From Rhizobacter sp. (GTDB taxonomy: Bacteria; Pseudomonadota; Gammaproteobacteria; Burkholderiales; Burkholderiaceae_C), in contig JANXWV010000016.1 of assembly GCA_025350965.1 (NCBI GenBank), positions 1 through 48,395 on the forward strand: a DNA stretch of 48,395 bases, read 5' to 3'. The stretch's first letter is position 1; each line of letters begins with the position of its first letter. Below are positions 1-8,078 of the stretch, piece by piece. The notes below the pieces were generated by a model. It had not been told where the DNA came from and made no database searches. It was given only the letters and a program-made list of their open reading frames with translations. Position numbers and translations under genes: made by a program.

Positions 1-342
1 GGCAACGATCTCGATGGCGTGCTCCGCCAGCAGCAGGTAGACGAGCACGCCATTGTTGTGTTCCGTGTCCCACACGCGCAGCTTGCCGAACAGGGCCACG
101 GCCCGCTCGCGCGCCGTGGCGTTGCGGCGCAGGTAGCTCAGTGGCAGGCCGGCCTCCACGCACACGCGGATCTCGCCGCTGTGCAGCGCCTCGCTCGCGG
201 CCACGCGTGCTTCGATGCGTTGCAGTGCGGCGGCGTCGAGCACGCGTTTGGCATCGCGCTCGTCGAGCGTTCGGTGCTTGAGCAAGCGCAGCCAGCGGTT
301 GGTCGTGGGGGTCGCGGTCGTGTTCGTCGTCGTGTTCGTCAT
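1..342 (-). CDS. TPM-domain protein (partial, 3' end off window)
   Basis: The visible N-terminal 114 codons begin MTNTTTNTTATPTTNRWLRL and continue with features of the TPM (Psb32/YgcG-like) fold: an ERDAKRVLDA helix, SEALHSGEIRVCVEA, and WDTEHNNGVLVYLL. The ATG at 340-342 overlaps the stop of the upstream gene (TGATG), with GGGAGG just upstream, so the start is well supported and translation is probably coupled. There is no signal peptide, unlike the gene before it; a second soluble TPM protein next to a membrane TPM protein and LemA is a common arrangement. Biochemical role is not established for this family. The C-terminus lies outside the window. Confidence 0.85.
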   Translation of the reverse strand, partial: MTNTTTNTTATPTTNRWLRLLKHRTLDERDAKRVLDAAALQRIEARVAASEALHSGEIRVCVEAGLPLSYLRRNATARERAVALFGKLRVWDTEHNNGVLVYLLLAEHAIEIVA

Positions 343-1247
343 CACCAACCTCCCGATGCGCCACCGCCGCCAAAGTCACCACCCCCGCCGGAGCTGAAAC
401 CGCCGCCCCCTCCGCCGCCAAAGCCACCGCCACCGCCTCCGCCGCCCCAGATCACCGGCCCGCCGGACCGGCCGAGCCGCGAGCTGCCCATCCCCATCAC
501 GCCGACGAGGAACAGCGCCACCAGCCCGGCACCGCCGGCCACGAGCGCACTCGCGGTGAGCCAGAAGCCGATGCCGCCGACCGCGCCGCCGGTGAGCACC
601 GCACCGACTTTCCGGCCGAAGAGGCCGGTGAGCACCGCGCCCACGATCGGCACGCCCACGAACAAGAAGATCGCCAGGTCTTGCAGGTCGAAGCCGCCCA
701 TGCCCTTGTTGGCGCCACCCTTGCGCGCGTCGCGCGGCGCGGGCTCGGCCAGGCCCTCACCGGCTATGCGCTGCCCGAGCCGGTCGACCGCCGCGTTCAG
801 GCCGCCGGCATAGTCGCCGGCCTTGAATGCGGGCGTGATCTGCTCGCTGATGATCCGGCCGGCCGCGATGTCCGGCACCGCGCCTTCGAGTGCCTTCGCG
901 ACCTCGATGCGCACCTTGCGGTCGTTCTTCGCGACCACGATCAACAGGCCGTCGCCGACCTCGCGCCGGCCGATCTTCCAGGTGTCGGCCACGCGGTGCG
1001 CGTACGACGAAATGTCTTCGGGTTGCGTGCTGGCCACGATCAGCACCACCACCTGCGAGCCGCGTTGCGTCTCGATGCCTTCGAGCTTGGTGCTCAAGGC
1101 CTGGGTTTGCGCCGGGGTCAGCGTGGCGGTGCTGTCGATGACCCGGCCGCTGAGCGGCGGCACGGGTTGAAGGTCTTGCGCGCGCAGCGCGCCGGTGAAC
1201 GCAAGTGCTGTGACCAGCAGCGCCGCGATTGCGCGGGCGTATCGCAT
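342..1247 (-). CDS. TPM-domain membrane protein (YgcG family) with Gly-rich tail
   Basis: About 301 residues. An N-terminal signal peptide (MRYARAIAALLVTALAFTG ending at A-L-R-A) is followed by a TPM domain at about 30-155 (PLSGRVIDSTATLTPAQ; GSQVVVLIVAST; GRREVGDGLLIVVAKNDRK; AGRIISEQITPAFK), two hydrophobic segments near 190-245, and a C-terminal tail made almost only of Gly with Ser, Phe and a final Trp. This order is typical of the family. The start could be ATG 1247 or the adjacent GTG 1250. It lies 37 bp after lemA and overlaps the next TPM gene by one base, so the three probably form an operon linked to envelope maintenance (inference). Confidence 0.9.
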   Translation of the reverse strand: MRYARAIAALLVTALAFTGALRAQDLQPVPPLSGRVIDSTATLTPAQTQALSTKLEGIETQRGSQVVVLIVASTQPEDISSYAHRVADTWKIGRREVGDGLLIVVAKNDRKVRIEVAKALEGAVPDIAAGRIISEQITPAFKAGDYAGGLNAAVDRLGQRIAGEGLAEPAPRDARKGGANKGMGGFDLQDLAIFLFVGVPIVGAVLTGLFGRKVGAVLTGGAVGGIGFWLTASALVAGGAGLVALFLVGVMGMGSSRLGRSGGPVIWGGGGGGGGFGGGGGGGFSSGGGGDFGGGGASGGW

Positions 1248-1284
1248 CACCGGCTCGGGGCGCGCTGCATCCGCTTGAAGTCGA

Positions 1285-1923
1285 TCACTTCGAGGCGGGT
1301 TTGTCGAAGCTGATCGTCGGCGGCACCGAGATCTGCGCTTCGTTCTGCACCGTGAAGCTGGGCTTCACCTGGTAGCCGAACACCATGGCCGTGAGGTTGC
1401 TCGGGAAGCTGCGCGCCAGCACGTTGTACTCGGCCACCGTCTTGATGTACTTGTTGCGGGCCACGGTGATGCGGTTCTCGGTGCCTTCGAGCGTGACGCG
1501 CAGGTCCTGGAAGGCGGCGTTCGCCTTGAGCTGCGGGTACTGCTCGGCCACCACCATCAGGCGGCTCAGCGCGCCGGTGAGTTCGCCTTGCGCCTTCTGG
1601 AACTTCTCGAACGCCTCGGGGTTGTTCACGAGCTCGGGCGTGGCGTTGATGCTGGTGGCCCGCGAGCGCGCCTCGATCACCTTGGTGAGCGTGTCCTGCT
1701 CGAAGCTGGCCTCGCCCTTGACGGTGGCCACGATGTTCGGGATCAGGTCGGAGCGGCGCTGGTACTGGTTCAGCACCTCGGCCCACGCGCCCTTCACCTG
1801 CTCGTCGAGCGACTGGAAGTTGTTGTAGCCGCAGCCTGACAACACCAGCGCGGCGAGCAGCGCCACGCCAGCGGCCAGAAGGCGGTTGCGGGGGCGGGCA
1901 GCTTGGGTGAGCGTGTTCTGCAT
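1285..1923 (-). CDS. lemA: LemA family lipoprotein
   Basis: 212 residues. A signal sequence ends in a lipobox (LVLSGC, Cys about 31), which predicts attachment to the outer or inner membrane. The mature part is the all-helical LemA domain: GYNNFQSLDEQVKGAWAEVL, then YQRRSDLIPNIVATVKG, a coiled central helix, and the family motif ENRITVARNKYIKTVAEYN near 150. The C-terminus FPSNLTAMVFGY is also typical. The start has a good ribosome binding site (AAGGAAG about 6 bases upstream). LemA genes are often found with TPM genes, as here. LemA function in bacteria is not settled; an envelope role is likely. Confidence 0.95.
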   Translation of the reverse strand: MQNTLTQAARPRNRLLAAGVALLAALVLSGCGYNNFQSLDEQVKGAWAEVLNQYQRRSDLIPNIVATVKGEASFEQDTLTKVIEARSRATSINATPELVNNPEAFEKFQKAQGELTGALSRLMVVAEQYPQLKANAAFQDLRVTLEGTENRITVARNKYIKTVAEYNVLARSFPSNLTAMVFGYQVKPSFTVQNEAQISVPPTISFDKPASK

Positions 1924-2059
1924 GGTGTTCTTCCTTGGAGGTGCGGCGCGATGCTACCCCGCGCCCCGGAGGTGGTGCCACACGGTCCGGTTTCAATGCC
2001 ACGCGGGCAAAGCCAGCGCAGTCGCGCGATAGGCTCGAAATGATGCAGCGACAAAGCCC

Positions 2060-2283
2060 GAATTAACTTCTGGCCGGGACGAGTCGCTCACCGAGTACCC
2101 GTTTCACAGCCGCACCGCGAGGCACTTCTTGTGCAAGGTGTCTTCTGCAAGGTGTGCGGCACCTGCCCGTTCCATCGCAAGCGTGTCACGCCCGATCACT
2201 TCGGAATCAACGTTCACTGCCTGCATGACTTTGAGCCCACGGGCATTCCTGTGCGCCAAGCCGTCGGTGCAGCGATGAGATGA
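2060..2283 (+). pseudogene. remnant of a GFA (CENP-V/GFA) family zinc protein, frameshifted
   Basis: Two frames together spell the C-terminal half of a GFA-family protein: DESLTEYPFHSRTARHF, then CKVCGTCPFHRKRVTPDHFG, INVHCLHDFEPTGIPVRQAV and a stop at 2281-2283. The frames are separated by an imperfect 14-bp tandem duplication (2129-2142 and 2143-2156, 12 of 14 bases equal). Removing one copy restores the family consensus HFFCKVCG, including the CxxC zinc pair. The N-terminal half with the first CxCG motif is missing, and a TAG in frame lies upstream. It is therefore a decayed gene fragment in the 389-bp gap between lemA and the membrane protein gene. Confidence 0.7.
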
Positions 2284-2312
2284 ACCTCAGCCCTGCGTTT
2301 GGCGCATGCCCT

Positions 2313-3488
2313 TCAAGACGGTGACGGCACCACCTCGGCATGCCAGCCGCGGCGCAGCCCGATGGCCGCGAGGCCGATCAGCCCCAAGCCCGCGAGCACC
2401 GCATGCACCGCCGCCAGGGCCGGCGGGCCGACCTGGTCGACCGCGACACCGAGCACCAGCACGAACCCCGCCGTCGACAGCCACGGTGCCCACGGCCTGG
2501 AAGGCAGCGCCTGCCGTGGCGCGCTGCCGGCACGCCGCGCTTTCAGCATGTCACCCCACGCCACGCTCCACGCCGCGCCGTGTACGAGCGCCGCCGCCAT
2601 CAGGCCCGCCGCGCCGGGCAAGCGCAGCACCAGGCCACCCAGCACAAGCAGCAGGGCGACGGCCATGGCCGGCCGGCGCAGCGGCGCTGCGAGGTGCAGC
2701 GCCAGCGCGGGCAAGAGCATGGCGCCCAGGTGCGCCGCGCTCGCCGTGGAAGGCGACCCTGCCTGTGCGCCGCACCAGTCGGCCATCACGGGCAGGCTGG
2801 CCATCATCGGCACCATGCCCAACGCGGCTGCCGCCTGCGGCCAATCGGCCACGCGGCGCCAGTGGGCGGGGCTCGCCCCCGCCGACGCGCAATCGAACAG
2901 GCTGCTGCGGCAAGCGCCGTGGGTGGCGGTGACGCGGGGCAGCAAGGCGGCAAGCCCACACGCGGCGGCCGCGAGCGCCACGCCCCACTGTGCCGCCGCC
3001 GCTGGCATGGCGTTCAGGCCACCGGCGAGCGCCCAGGCCAGCACCGCGCCTGCCGCAGCGGGCGCCACCGGCGACGCTGCACTGCCCCCGTGCGACAGGC
3101 GCAGTGCGCGCACCGCGAACGAAGCGGCGACCACCAGCGCGCCCCAGGCGACGGTGGCCAAGGGCAGTGCAACGCGTGAGCGGTCCAGGGCGATCAGCGC
3201 TCCGCCGGCGACGGCCCCGAGCAGCACCAATGCCGCTTGCAGGGCCCTTGCACGCCAATGCCAGCGCCTCGCCATCGCCAGTGCCAAGCCGATGGCCAGC
3301 AACCACAGCGCGACCAGGCCCTGCCCGCCGGCCAGGCCGGGCAGGTGTTGGCGGCCGAGCGTGCCGAGCAGCAGCCAACCCCCGAGCCACAGCGACCACG
3401 CCAGGGCCCGCGCTACCCACAGCCGCAGTGCGGCGTGCGAGCGGCCAACAACCCGGCCGGGGTCGATGTGTGCAGGCGTGTCGCGCAT
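2313..3488 (-). CDS. multi-spanning membrane protein of unknown function
   Basis: 391 residues, very rich in Ala, Leu, Gly and Trp, with roughly ten to twelve hydrophobic segments spread over the whole length (for example WVARALAWSLWLGGWLLLG near 25-43, LVALWLLAIGLALAMA near 58-73, AMAVALLLVLGGLVLRLPG near 275). A hydrophilic stretch at about 195-215 holds two Cys residues (THGACRSSLFDCAS). I do not recognise the family; a transporter of the MFS kind is possible but no signature motif is visible. It starts 9 bases after the 2OG-Fe(II) oxygenase-like gene on the same strand and is the last gene of the cox transcription direction, so it may belong to that operon. Confidence 0.7.
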   Translation of the reverse strand: MRDTPAHIDPGRVVGRSHAALRLWVARALAWSLWLGGWLLLGTLGRQHLPGLAGGQGLVALWLLAIGLALAMARRWHWRARALQAALVLLGAVAGGALIALDRSRVALPLATVAWGALVVAASFAVRALRLSHGGSAASPVAPAAAGAVLAWALAGGLNAMPAAAAQWGVALAAAACGLAALLPRVTATHGACRSSLFDCASAGASPAHWRRVADWPQAAAALGMVPMMASLPVMADWCGAQAGSPSTASAAHLGAMLLPALALHLAAPLRRPAMAVALLLVLGGLVLRLPGAAGLMAAALVHGAAWSVAWGDMLKARRAGSAPRQALPSRPWAPWLSTAGFVLVLGVAVDQVGPPALAAVHAVLAGLGLIGLAAIGLRRGWHAEVVPSPS

Positions 3489-3497
3489 GGCCTGCCG

Positions 3498-4202
3498 TCA
3501 CGCGGCGCTGTAGCCGTGCAGCCGGTCGCTGCCGCTGGCTGCATGCACGCTGGCGTTGAACGACACGATCACGCGGTCGAGCGCGCCGTCGTACGGCAGC
3601 GCCTGGTGCGCGAGCCACGAGGGGAACAGCACCAGTTGGCCCGGCACCGGCGGCACCTCGACCTGCGGCGGTTGCAGGTACGCATTGCCCAGGTCCACAT
3701 GCGCGCCGGCCAGGTGGTTGAACGCTGGGCCGTAGAAGCGGGTCACGCCATTGCGCGCACCGTGCGTGGCATGCATGGTGCGCACATCGGGTGCGTCGGC
3801 CTGCACGCAGTAAACGCCCGACCACGAACAGTTGCCGTGCGTGTGCACCTCGTGAAAGGCACCGCGGTTGCTGGCCTGGAACCACAAGCCGTTGATCGCC
3901 ACGCGCAGGTCGGCGCCTTCGGCGGGCCACGCTTCGCGGTTGGCCTGCGTGGTGGTGTCGCGCAGGCACTCGACCAGGAAGCGCACGAAGGCCTGCCACT
4001 CGGGCAGCTGAATGCGCTGCAGCAGGTCGTCGCTGCTGGCGAAGAACGCGGCACCCGGCGCATCGCCGCGTGCATGGCTCTGTGTGGCCCGCAGCGCACC
4101 GAACACGCGCACCAGCAGCGGGTTCAAGTCATCGGCGAGCGGGTAGCGGTGCACGCCGATGGGCGTGGGCCAGAGCGAATGAAAGCCCGGCGCCAGCGAC
4201 AC
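3498..4202 (-). CDS. TIGR02466-type putative 2OG-Fe(II) oxygenase
   Basis: 234 residues. Opens with LWPTPIGVHRYPLADDLN, a form seen in TIGR02466 proteins, and contains an iron-binding type HxH segment (FHEVHTHGNCSWSGVYCVQ near 140-158) and a distal SWLAHQALPYDGALDRVIVS segment that supplies the second His and Arg of a jelly-roll 2-oxoglutarate oxygenase. The GTG start at 4202 lies 3 bases after the stop of mocA, so it is very likely in the cox operon. The substrate is unknown. The link to CO metabolism is positional only. Confidence 0.8.
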   Translation of the reverse strand: MSLAPGFHSLWPTPIGVHRYPLADDLNPLLVRVFGALRATQSHARGDAPGAAFFASSDDLLQRIQLPEWQAFVRFLVECLRDTTTQANREAWPAEGADLRVAINGLWFQASNRGAFHEVHTHGNCSWSGVYCVQADAPDVRTMHATHGARNGVTRFYGPAFNHLAGAHVDLGNAYLQPPQVEVPPVPGQLVLFPSWLAHQALPYDGALDRVIVSFNASVHAASGSDRLHGYSAA

Positions 4203-4205
4203 GGT

Positions 4206-4919
4206 TCAGCCCGGGCCGGCCGTTGCCGGCACGTCGGCCGGAACGTCGCGCTCCAGAGCCGTCGGCCAGCGCAGGCGGTGGCCGGTGTCGCGTTCGAAAC
4301 GGGCGATGTCTTCTTCGGTGTCCACGTCGACGCGGAAGCGCCGGTTGTCGGTGGCGAAGGCGTGCACGGCCTGCGGGTTCGCGGCGCGCCATTGGCGGCA
4401 GCCCACGTTGGCGCCGCCGGCGAGGATCTGCTCGCGCACCTCGGCGCTGAACATCACCGGGTTGCCGGGCTCGCCGCCCACCATCGGCACCACCACCGAG
4501 GTGCCTTCGGCGCGCTGCTTGTAGGCGGCGATCAGGCTCGTGATGTCTTGCGCGTTGATGAGCGGCTGATCGGCCAGCGCCACCAGCACGGCGTCGAGCT
4601 TGCCTGTGAGGGCCGCCAGGCCGATGCGCAGCGACGAGACCTGACCGTCCTGCGGCGCAAGGTTGCGCGCCAGCGTGACCGGGAAGGCTTGCACCACCGG
4701 CTCGATGTGCTCGGCGTGGTGGCCCAGCACCACCACCACTTCGTCCACGCCCGCACCCGACAACGCAATGAGTTGCCGGCGGATCAGCGGCACGCCCCCC
4801 AGTTCGAGCAGGCTCTTCGGGCGCCCGCCCATGCGCGCGCCCTCGCCCGCGGCCAGCAACACGGCCCCGACCACGAGCCGGCTGTACAGGCCGCCGCCCC
4901 CCTTGAGCAGGCAGCCCAT
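4206..4919 (-). CDS. mocA: molybdenum cofactor cytidylyltransferase-like protein (MocA family)
   Basis: 237 residues. The N-terminal nucleotidyltransferase signature LLAAGEGARMGGRPKSLL is at about 21-38, followed by GVPLIRRQL, DEVVVVLGHHAEHIEPVV, a conserved SLRIGLAAL, and LVALADQPLI near 113-122 (the metal/CTP site region). This fits the MocA/MobA-like family that adds CMP to molybdopterin for enzymes of the xanthine dehydrogenase/CO dehydrogenase family, which use the MCD form of the cofactor. It starts one base after the stop of the XdhC gene. A maturation role for CoxL is the natural reading. The first dozen residues are poorly conserved and the real start could be slightly downstream. 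Confidence 0.88.
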   Translation of the reverse strand: MGCLLKGGGGLYSRLVVGAVLLAAGEGARMGGRPKSLLELGGVPLIRRQLIALSGAGVDEVVVVLGHHAEHIEPVVQAFPVTLARNLAPQDGQVSSLRIGLAALTGKLDAVLVALADQPLINAQDITSLIAAYKQRAEGTSVVVPMVGGEPGNPVMFSAEVREQILAGGANVGCRQWRAANPQAVHAFATDNRRFRVDVDTEEDIARFERDTGHRLRWPTALERDVPADVPATAGPG

Positions 4920-4920
4920 G

Positions 4921-5934
4921 TCAGCCGCCGCAGCACGACGGGCGTGCGCCGGGTTCGGGTGCGGTGCTCACCGCCGTGGCATGCGACGAGGCCGGTGCGG
5001 GCGAGGTCTGGGCCCGAGCCAGTGATGGGTCGGCCATGCTGGCGGCGGTCGACGGTTCAGGGGTTGCACCGACCACCGGCGCCGCGCCTTGCCGGCGCGC
5101 CGCCACCACGGCGGCCAGCACCGACAGCGCCACCTCCTCCGGCGTGTGCGCGCCGATGGGCTGGCCGGCGGGCGCCACGATGGCCGCCACCTGTGCGGCA
5201 TCGGCGCCAGCGGCCACGAGCGCGCCTTTCAGCACCTGTGCCTTGCGCGCACTGGCGACCAACCACACCTGTCGCGCTTGCAGCTGGAGCGCCGCGCGCA
5301 AGCCCTGCACGTCGCGCCGGCCCTGGGTGGCCACGACCACGAAGCTGCCTGGTGCCACCTGCGCCGCCACGCCGGCTGCATCGTCGCTGGCCAGCACCCG
5401 CGCGGCCGATGCGAAGCGCTCCGCCTGGGCGCCCTGCGCGACCACGTTCACCTGCAAGCCCACGCGCGGCGCCAGGTCGGCCAGCGCCACGGCCACCGGC
5501 GAATCGCCGATCACGGTGAGGCTGGCGCGGGGCAGCACCGGGTCGATGAAGAGTTCCAGCGTGCCGCCGGAATGGCAGGCCATGCCGAATTCGAGCACAT
5601 CGTCAAGCACGTCGTTGAGCACTTCATCGGGCAAGTTGCCGAGCGCGCGAACAGGCGCAGTGCCGGCGTCAACGGCAGGTGTTTCCGGCGCGATGCGGAT
5701 CACGCGCGCACGGCCGTCAACGAGCGCCTGCCGCACCGTGCGCAGCACCGCCGGCTGGGCGCAGCCGCCGCCGATCCAGCCCTGCACGATGCCGTCGGCG
5801 GTGACGATCGCCTTGTCGCCGGGCCGCGCCGAGGCGGGCGCCTGCACGCGCAGCACGCTGACGAGCGCGAAGGCCTGGTCGTTCTGTTGCAGGCGCTGCG
5901 CGGTGGCCAGCACGTCGAGGGCGGGGTGAGTCAT
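4921..5934 (-). CDS. XdhC/CoxF family molybdenum cofactor maturation protein
   Basis: 337 residues from the ATG at 5934, which has GGAG about 6 bases upstream; a longer frame exists but its extension runs into the preceding gene and is not family-like. The XdhC_CoxI N-terminal domain shows ALVSVLRVQAPASARPGDKA and GIVQGWIGGGCAQP (about 20-65). A Rossmann domain follows (LTVIGDSPVAVALADLA near 150). The GQPIGAHTPEEVALSVLA motif closes the domain near 265, and after a low-complexity linker the protein ends in PSCCGG, a Cys pair also seen in CoxF/XdhC homologues. Known XdhC proteins bind and protect molybdenum cofactor before insertion. It sits between coxE and mocA in the cox cluster. Confidence 0.9.
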   Translation of the reverse strand: MTHPALDVLATAQRLQQNDQAFALVSVLRVQAPASARPGDKAIVTADGIVQGWIGGGCAQPAVLRTVRQALVDGRARVIRIAPETPAVDAGTAPVRALGNLPDEVLNDVLDDVLEFGMACHSGGTLELFIDPVLPRASLTVIGDSPVAVALADLAPRVGLQVNVVAQGAQAERFASAARVLASDDAAGVAAQVAPGSFVVVATQGRRDVQGLRAALQLQARQVWLVASARKAQVLKGALVAAGADAAQVAAIVAPAGQPIGAHTPEEVALSVLAAVVAARRQGAAPVVGATPEPSTAASMADPSLARAQTSPAPASSHATAVSTAPEPGARPSCCGG

Positions 5935-5962
5935 GGAAGTCTCCATCGAGTCAATGCAAACG

Positions 5963-7138
5963 TCAGTGCAGGAGCGGCGCGCACTGCGCCAGGTCACGCA
6001 GCGATTGCAGCCGCACGAACCCGTCGATCAGCCCGCTGCAGGCCTGCATGGCCTGCGAGGCCGGCGGCTGCGCGGTGGGGTGGAACCAGGTGATGCGCGC
6101 GCCGCGGCCGCGCACGCGGGCCAGCTGCTCGGCCAGCGCCGGCGGCGCATCGGCATCGAAGCCGTCGGACAAGATCCACACGCGGCTGCTGCGGCCGAGC
6201 TGGGTGCGGGCATGCACCGTGACGAAGTCGGCCATGCTGGTGGCAATGCGCGTGCCGCCGCCGAAGCCTGCGGTGACCGCGTTGACCTTCTCCTGCACCG
6301 CCGCCGAGTCGCGCTGCAGCAGCGGCGTGATCTCGGCCAGGCGCGTGTGGAACACGAACACGCGTGCGCCGGCCGCACCCACGAAGGCACGCGCGATGCG
6401 CAGGAACAGCTGCGCATGGGTTTCCATCGAGCGGCTCACGTCGACCAGCACGAACAGCTTCGGCCGCTCACGGCGTGGCGTGCGCCAGGCCGGCGCCAGC
6501 GGTACACCGCCGGTGGCCAGGCTGTTGCGGAGCGTTCGGCGCAGGTCGAGCCGGCGGCCACGGGAATCGTCGCGCCAGCGGCGTGTGACGCGGCGGCGCA
6601 GGCGCTCGGCAATGCGCTCGGCCAGGCCCTCGAGCGTGCTCAGGTCTTGCGGTAGCCACTGCGCAAGCGAGCGGTCGTGCAGTGCCTCGGTGCGGCTCGC
6701 GCCGCCTTGCGCTTGCGACGTGGCCGGCGCGTCTTCAGGCACGGTCACGTCGTCGAGCGCGGTGTCGGTGGGCGCGGCGCCGGGGGTCGGTGGGGTGGTG
6801 TTGCCGGCCATCGAGTCGTGCAGCATCTGCACGGTCTGGCGCAGGTCGCGCGAGGGGCGCGTCTGGCCGCTCACTTTCACCTGGCCGGTCAGGCGCTGCG
6901 GGTGCCAGTAGCGCTCGAACAGCTCGGGCCAGCGGCGCCAGGCCCGCACGTCGTGGCAGGCAATGGCGCGCCATGCGGCCTCGATGCTGCGCAGGCGCGG
7001 CAGCGGCACGGCCAGCGCGGCGCGCACCATGGCCTGCTGCTCTGCCACGCCGACCGCGAGGCCGTGGTCACGCAGCAGCGCGGCGAACCCGGCGATGGCG
7101 GCGAGCGGCTGCGCTGACGGTGCGTGTGCTTCGGTCAT
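5963..7138 (-). CDS. coxE: VWA-domain protein CoxE
   Basis: 391 residues from ATG 7138, which overlaps the stop of coxD by 4 bases (ATGA). The C-terminal half is a von Willebrand A domain with an intact MIDAS motif DVSRS at 233-237 (followed by METHAQLFLRIARAF), and VWILSDGFDADAP near 320. The N-terminal half is helical (HGLAVGVAEQQAMVRAAL). CoxE works with the MoxR-type ATPase CoxD, the pair being required in Oligotropha (Afipia) carboxidovorans for building the Mo-Cu centre of CO dehydrogenase. The overlapping reading with coxD supports stoichiometric expression. Confidence 0.9.
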   Translation of the reverse strand: MTEAHAPSAQPLAAIAGFAALLRDHGLAVGVAEQQAMVRAALAVPLPRLRSIEAAWRAIACHDVRAWRRWPELFERYWHPQRLTGQVKVSGQTRPSRDLRQTVQMLHDSMAGNTTPPTPGAAPTDTALDDVTVPEDAPATSQAQGGASRTEALHDRSLAQWLPQDLSTLEGLAERIAERLRRRVTRRWRDDSRGRRLDLRRTLRNSLATGGVPLAPAWRTPRRERPKLFVLVDVSRSMETHAQLFLRIARAFVGAAGARVFVFHTRLAEITPLLQRDSAAVQEKVNAVTAGFGGGTRIATSMADFVTVHARTQLGRSSRVWILSDGFDADAPPALAEQLARVRGRGARITWFHPTAQPPASQAMQACSGLIDGFVRLQSLRDLAQCAPLLH

Positions 7139-8058
7139 GCCTTTTCCGCGACGCCCACCGTGCGCCGGCCTTCGCACAGCTGGCGCACGCGCTCGGCTCC
7201 GATCTGGAAGCGGTCGTCGCGGGTCTTGAGCAGGCACCCGAGCGTGGCCATCAGGCCGTCGGGGTCGTCGGGCAGGCGGGCCATGCGCAGGGCGTGGAGC
7301 GCGCGCACCCAGTCGAGTGTTTCCGCCACGCCGGGCGTCTTGCCCAGGTCTTCGCGGCGCAGGCGCTGCACGAAAGCCACCGCCTGCTCGATCAGCGTGC
7401 CTTCGGCCTGCGGCAGCGTGGCGCGCACGATGGCCACTTCGCGCGCGAGCGTCGGGTAGTCGAGCCAGTGGTAGAGGCAGCGGCGACGCAGCGCGTCGCT
7501 CAGCTCGCGGGTGCCGTTGCTCGTGAGCAGCACCTGCGGGATGTGGCGCGCGGTCAGCGTACCGAGCTCGGGCACGGTGATCTGGTAGTCGGACAGCACT
7601 TCGAGCAGGAAGGCCTCGAAGGCCTCGTCGGCGCGGTCGACTTCGTCGATCAGCAGCACGCAGGGCTCGTCGCTGACGATGGCGCGCAACAGCGGCCGCT
7701 CGAGCAGGTACTCGCGCGTGAACAGGTCGGCCTCGCGCAGGCGCTGCGCGATGTTGTCGGTGCCGGTGGCCGCGACGGCATCGGTTTCATGCAGGCGGAT
7801 GGCGAGCAGCTGGCGGCCGTAGTTCCACTCGTACGCGGCCTGCGCGAGGTCAATGCCTTCGTGGCATTGCAGCCGCACCAGGCGCCGCCCGCCGGCGCGC
7901 GCCATGGCCAGCGCCAGGGCCGTCTTGCCGACGCCGGCATCGCCCTCGATCAGCAGGGGGCGTTGCAACTCGCCGGCCAGCCACAGCGTGGTGGCAAGGC
8001 CCTCGTCGGCGATGTAGCCGGCCAGCTGGAGTTGTTCGCGCAGGGCCTGATCGTCCAT
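7135..8058 (-). CDS. coxD: MoxR-type AAA+ ATPase CoxD
   Basis: 307 residues. Walker A GDAGVGKT at 39-46, Walker B VLLIDE at about 134-139 followed by VDRADEAFEAFLLEVLSD, a sensor 1 LLTSNGTRELSDALRRRC and arginine-rich second region are all intact. CoxD of O. carboxidovorans is a membrane-associated chaperone ATPase that helps sulfurate and add copper to the Mo site of CO dehydrogenase. The gene follows coxG by 20 bases and overlaps coxE by 4 bases. Length and order match the family. Confidence 0.93.
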   Translation of the reverse strand: MDDQALREQLQLAGYIADEGLATTLWLAGELQRPLLIEGDAGVGKTALALAMARAGGRRLVRLQCHEGIDLAQAAYEWNYGRQLLAIRLHETDAVAATGTDNIAQRLREADLFTREYLLERPLLRAIVSDEPCVLLIDEVDRADEAFEAFLLEVLSDYQITVPELGTLTARHIPQVLLTSNGTRELSDALRRRCLYHWLDYPTLAREVAIVRATLPQAEGTLIEQAVAFVQRLRREDLGKTPGVAETLDWVRALHALRMARLPDDPDGLMATLGCLLKTRDDRFQIGAERVRQLCEGRRTVGVAEKA

Positions 8059-8078
8059 GGGAATGCGGCCGAGGCAGC

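Noticed and set aside
342-470. Poly-Gly coding run as a possible sequencing or frameshift artefact
   Set aside because: Gly-rich tails of this kind ending in Trp are usual for TPM-domain proteins and the stop overlaps the next start cleanly.
3237-5519. 760-codon plus-strand open frame opposite mocA and the oxygenase gene
   Set aside because: Antisense shadow with skewed composition and no recognisable domain; the genes on the minus strand are well defined.
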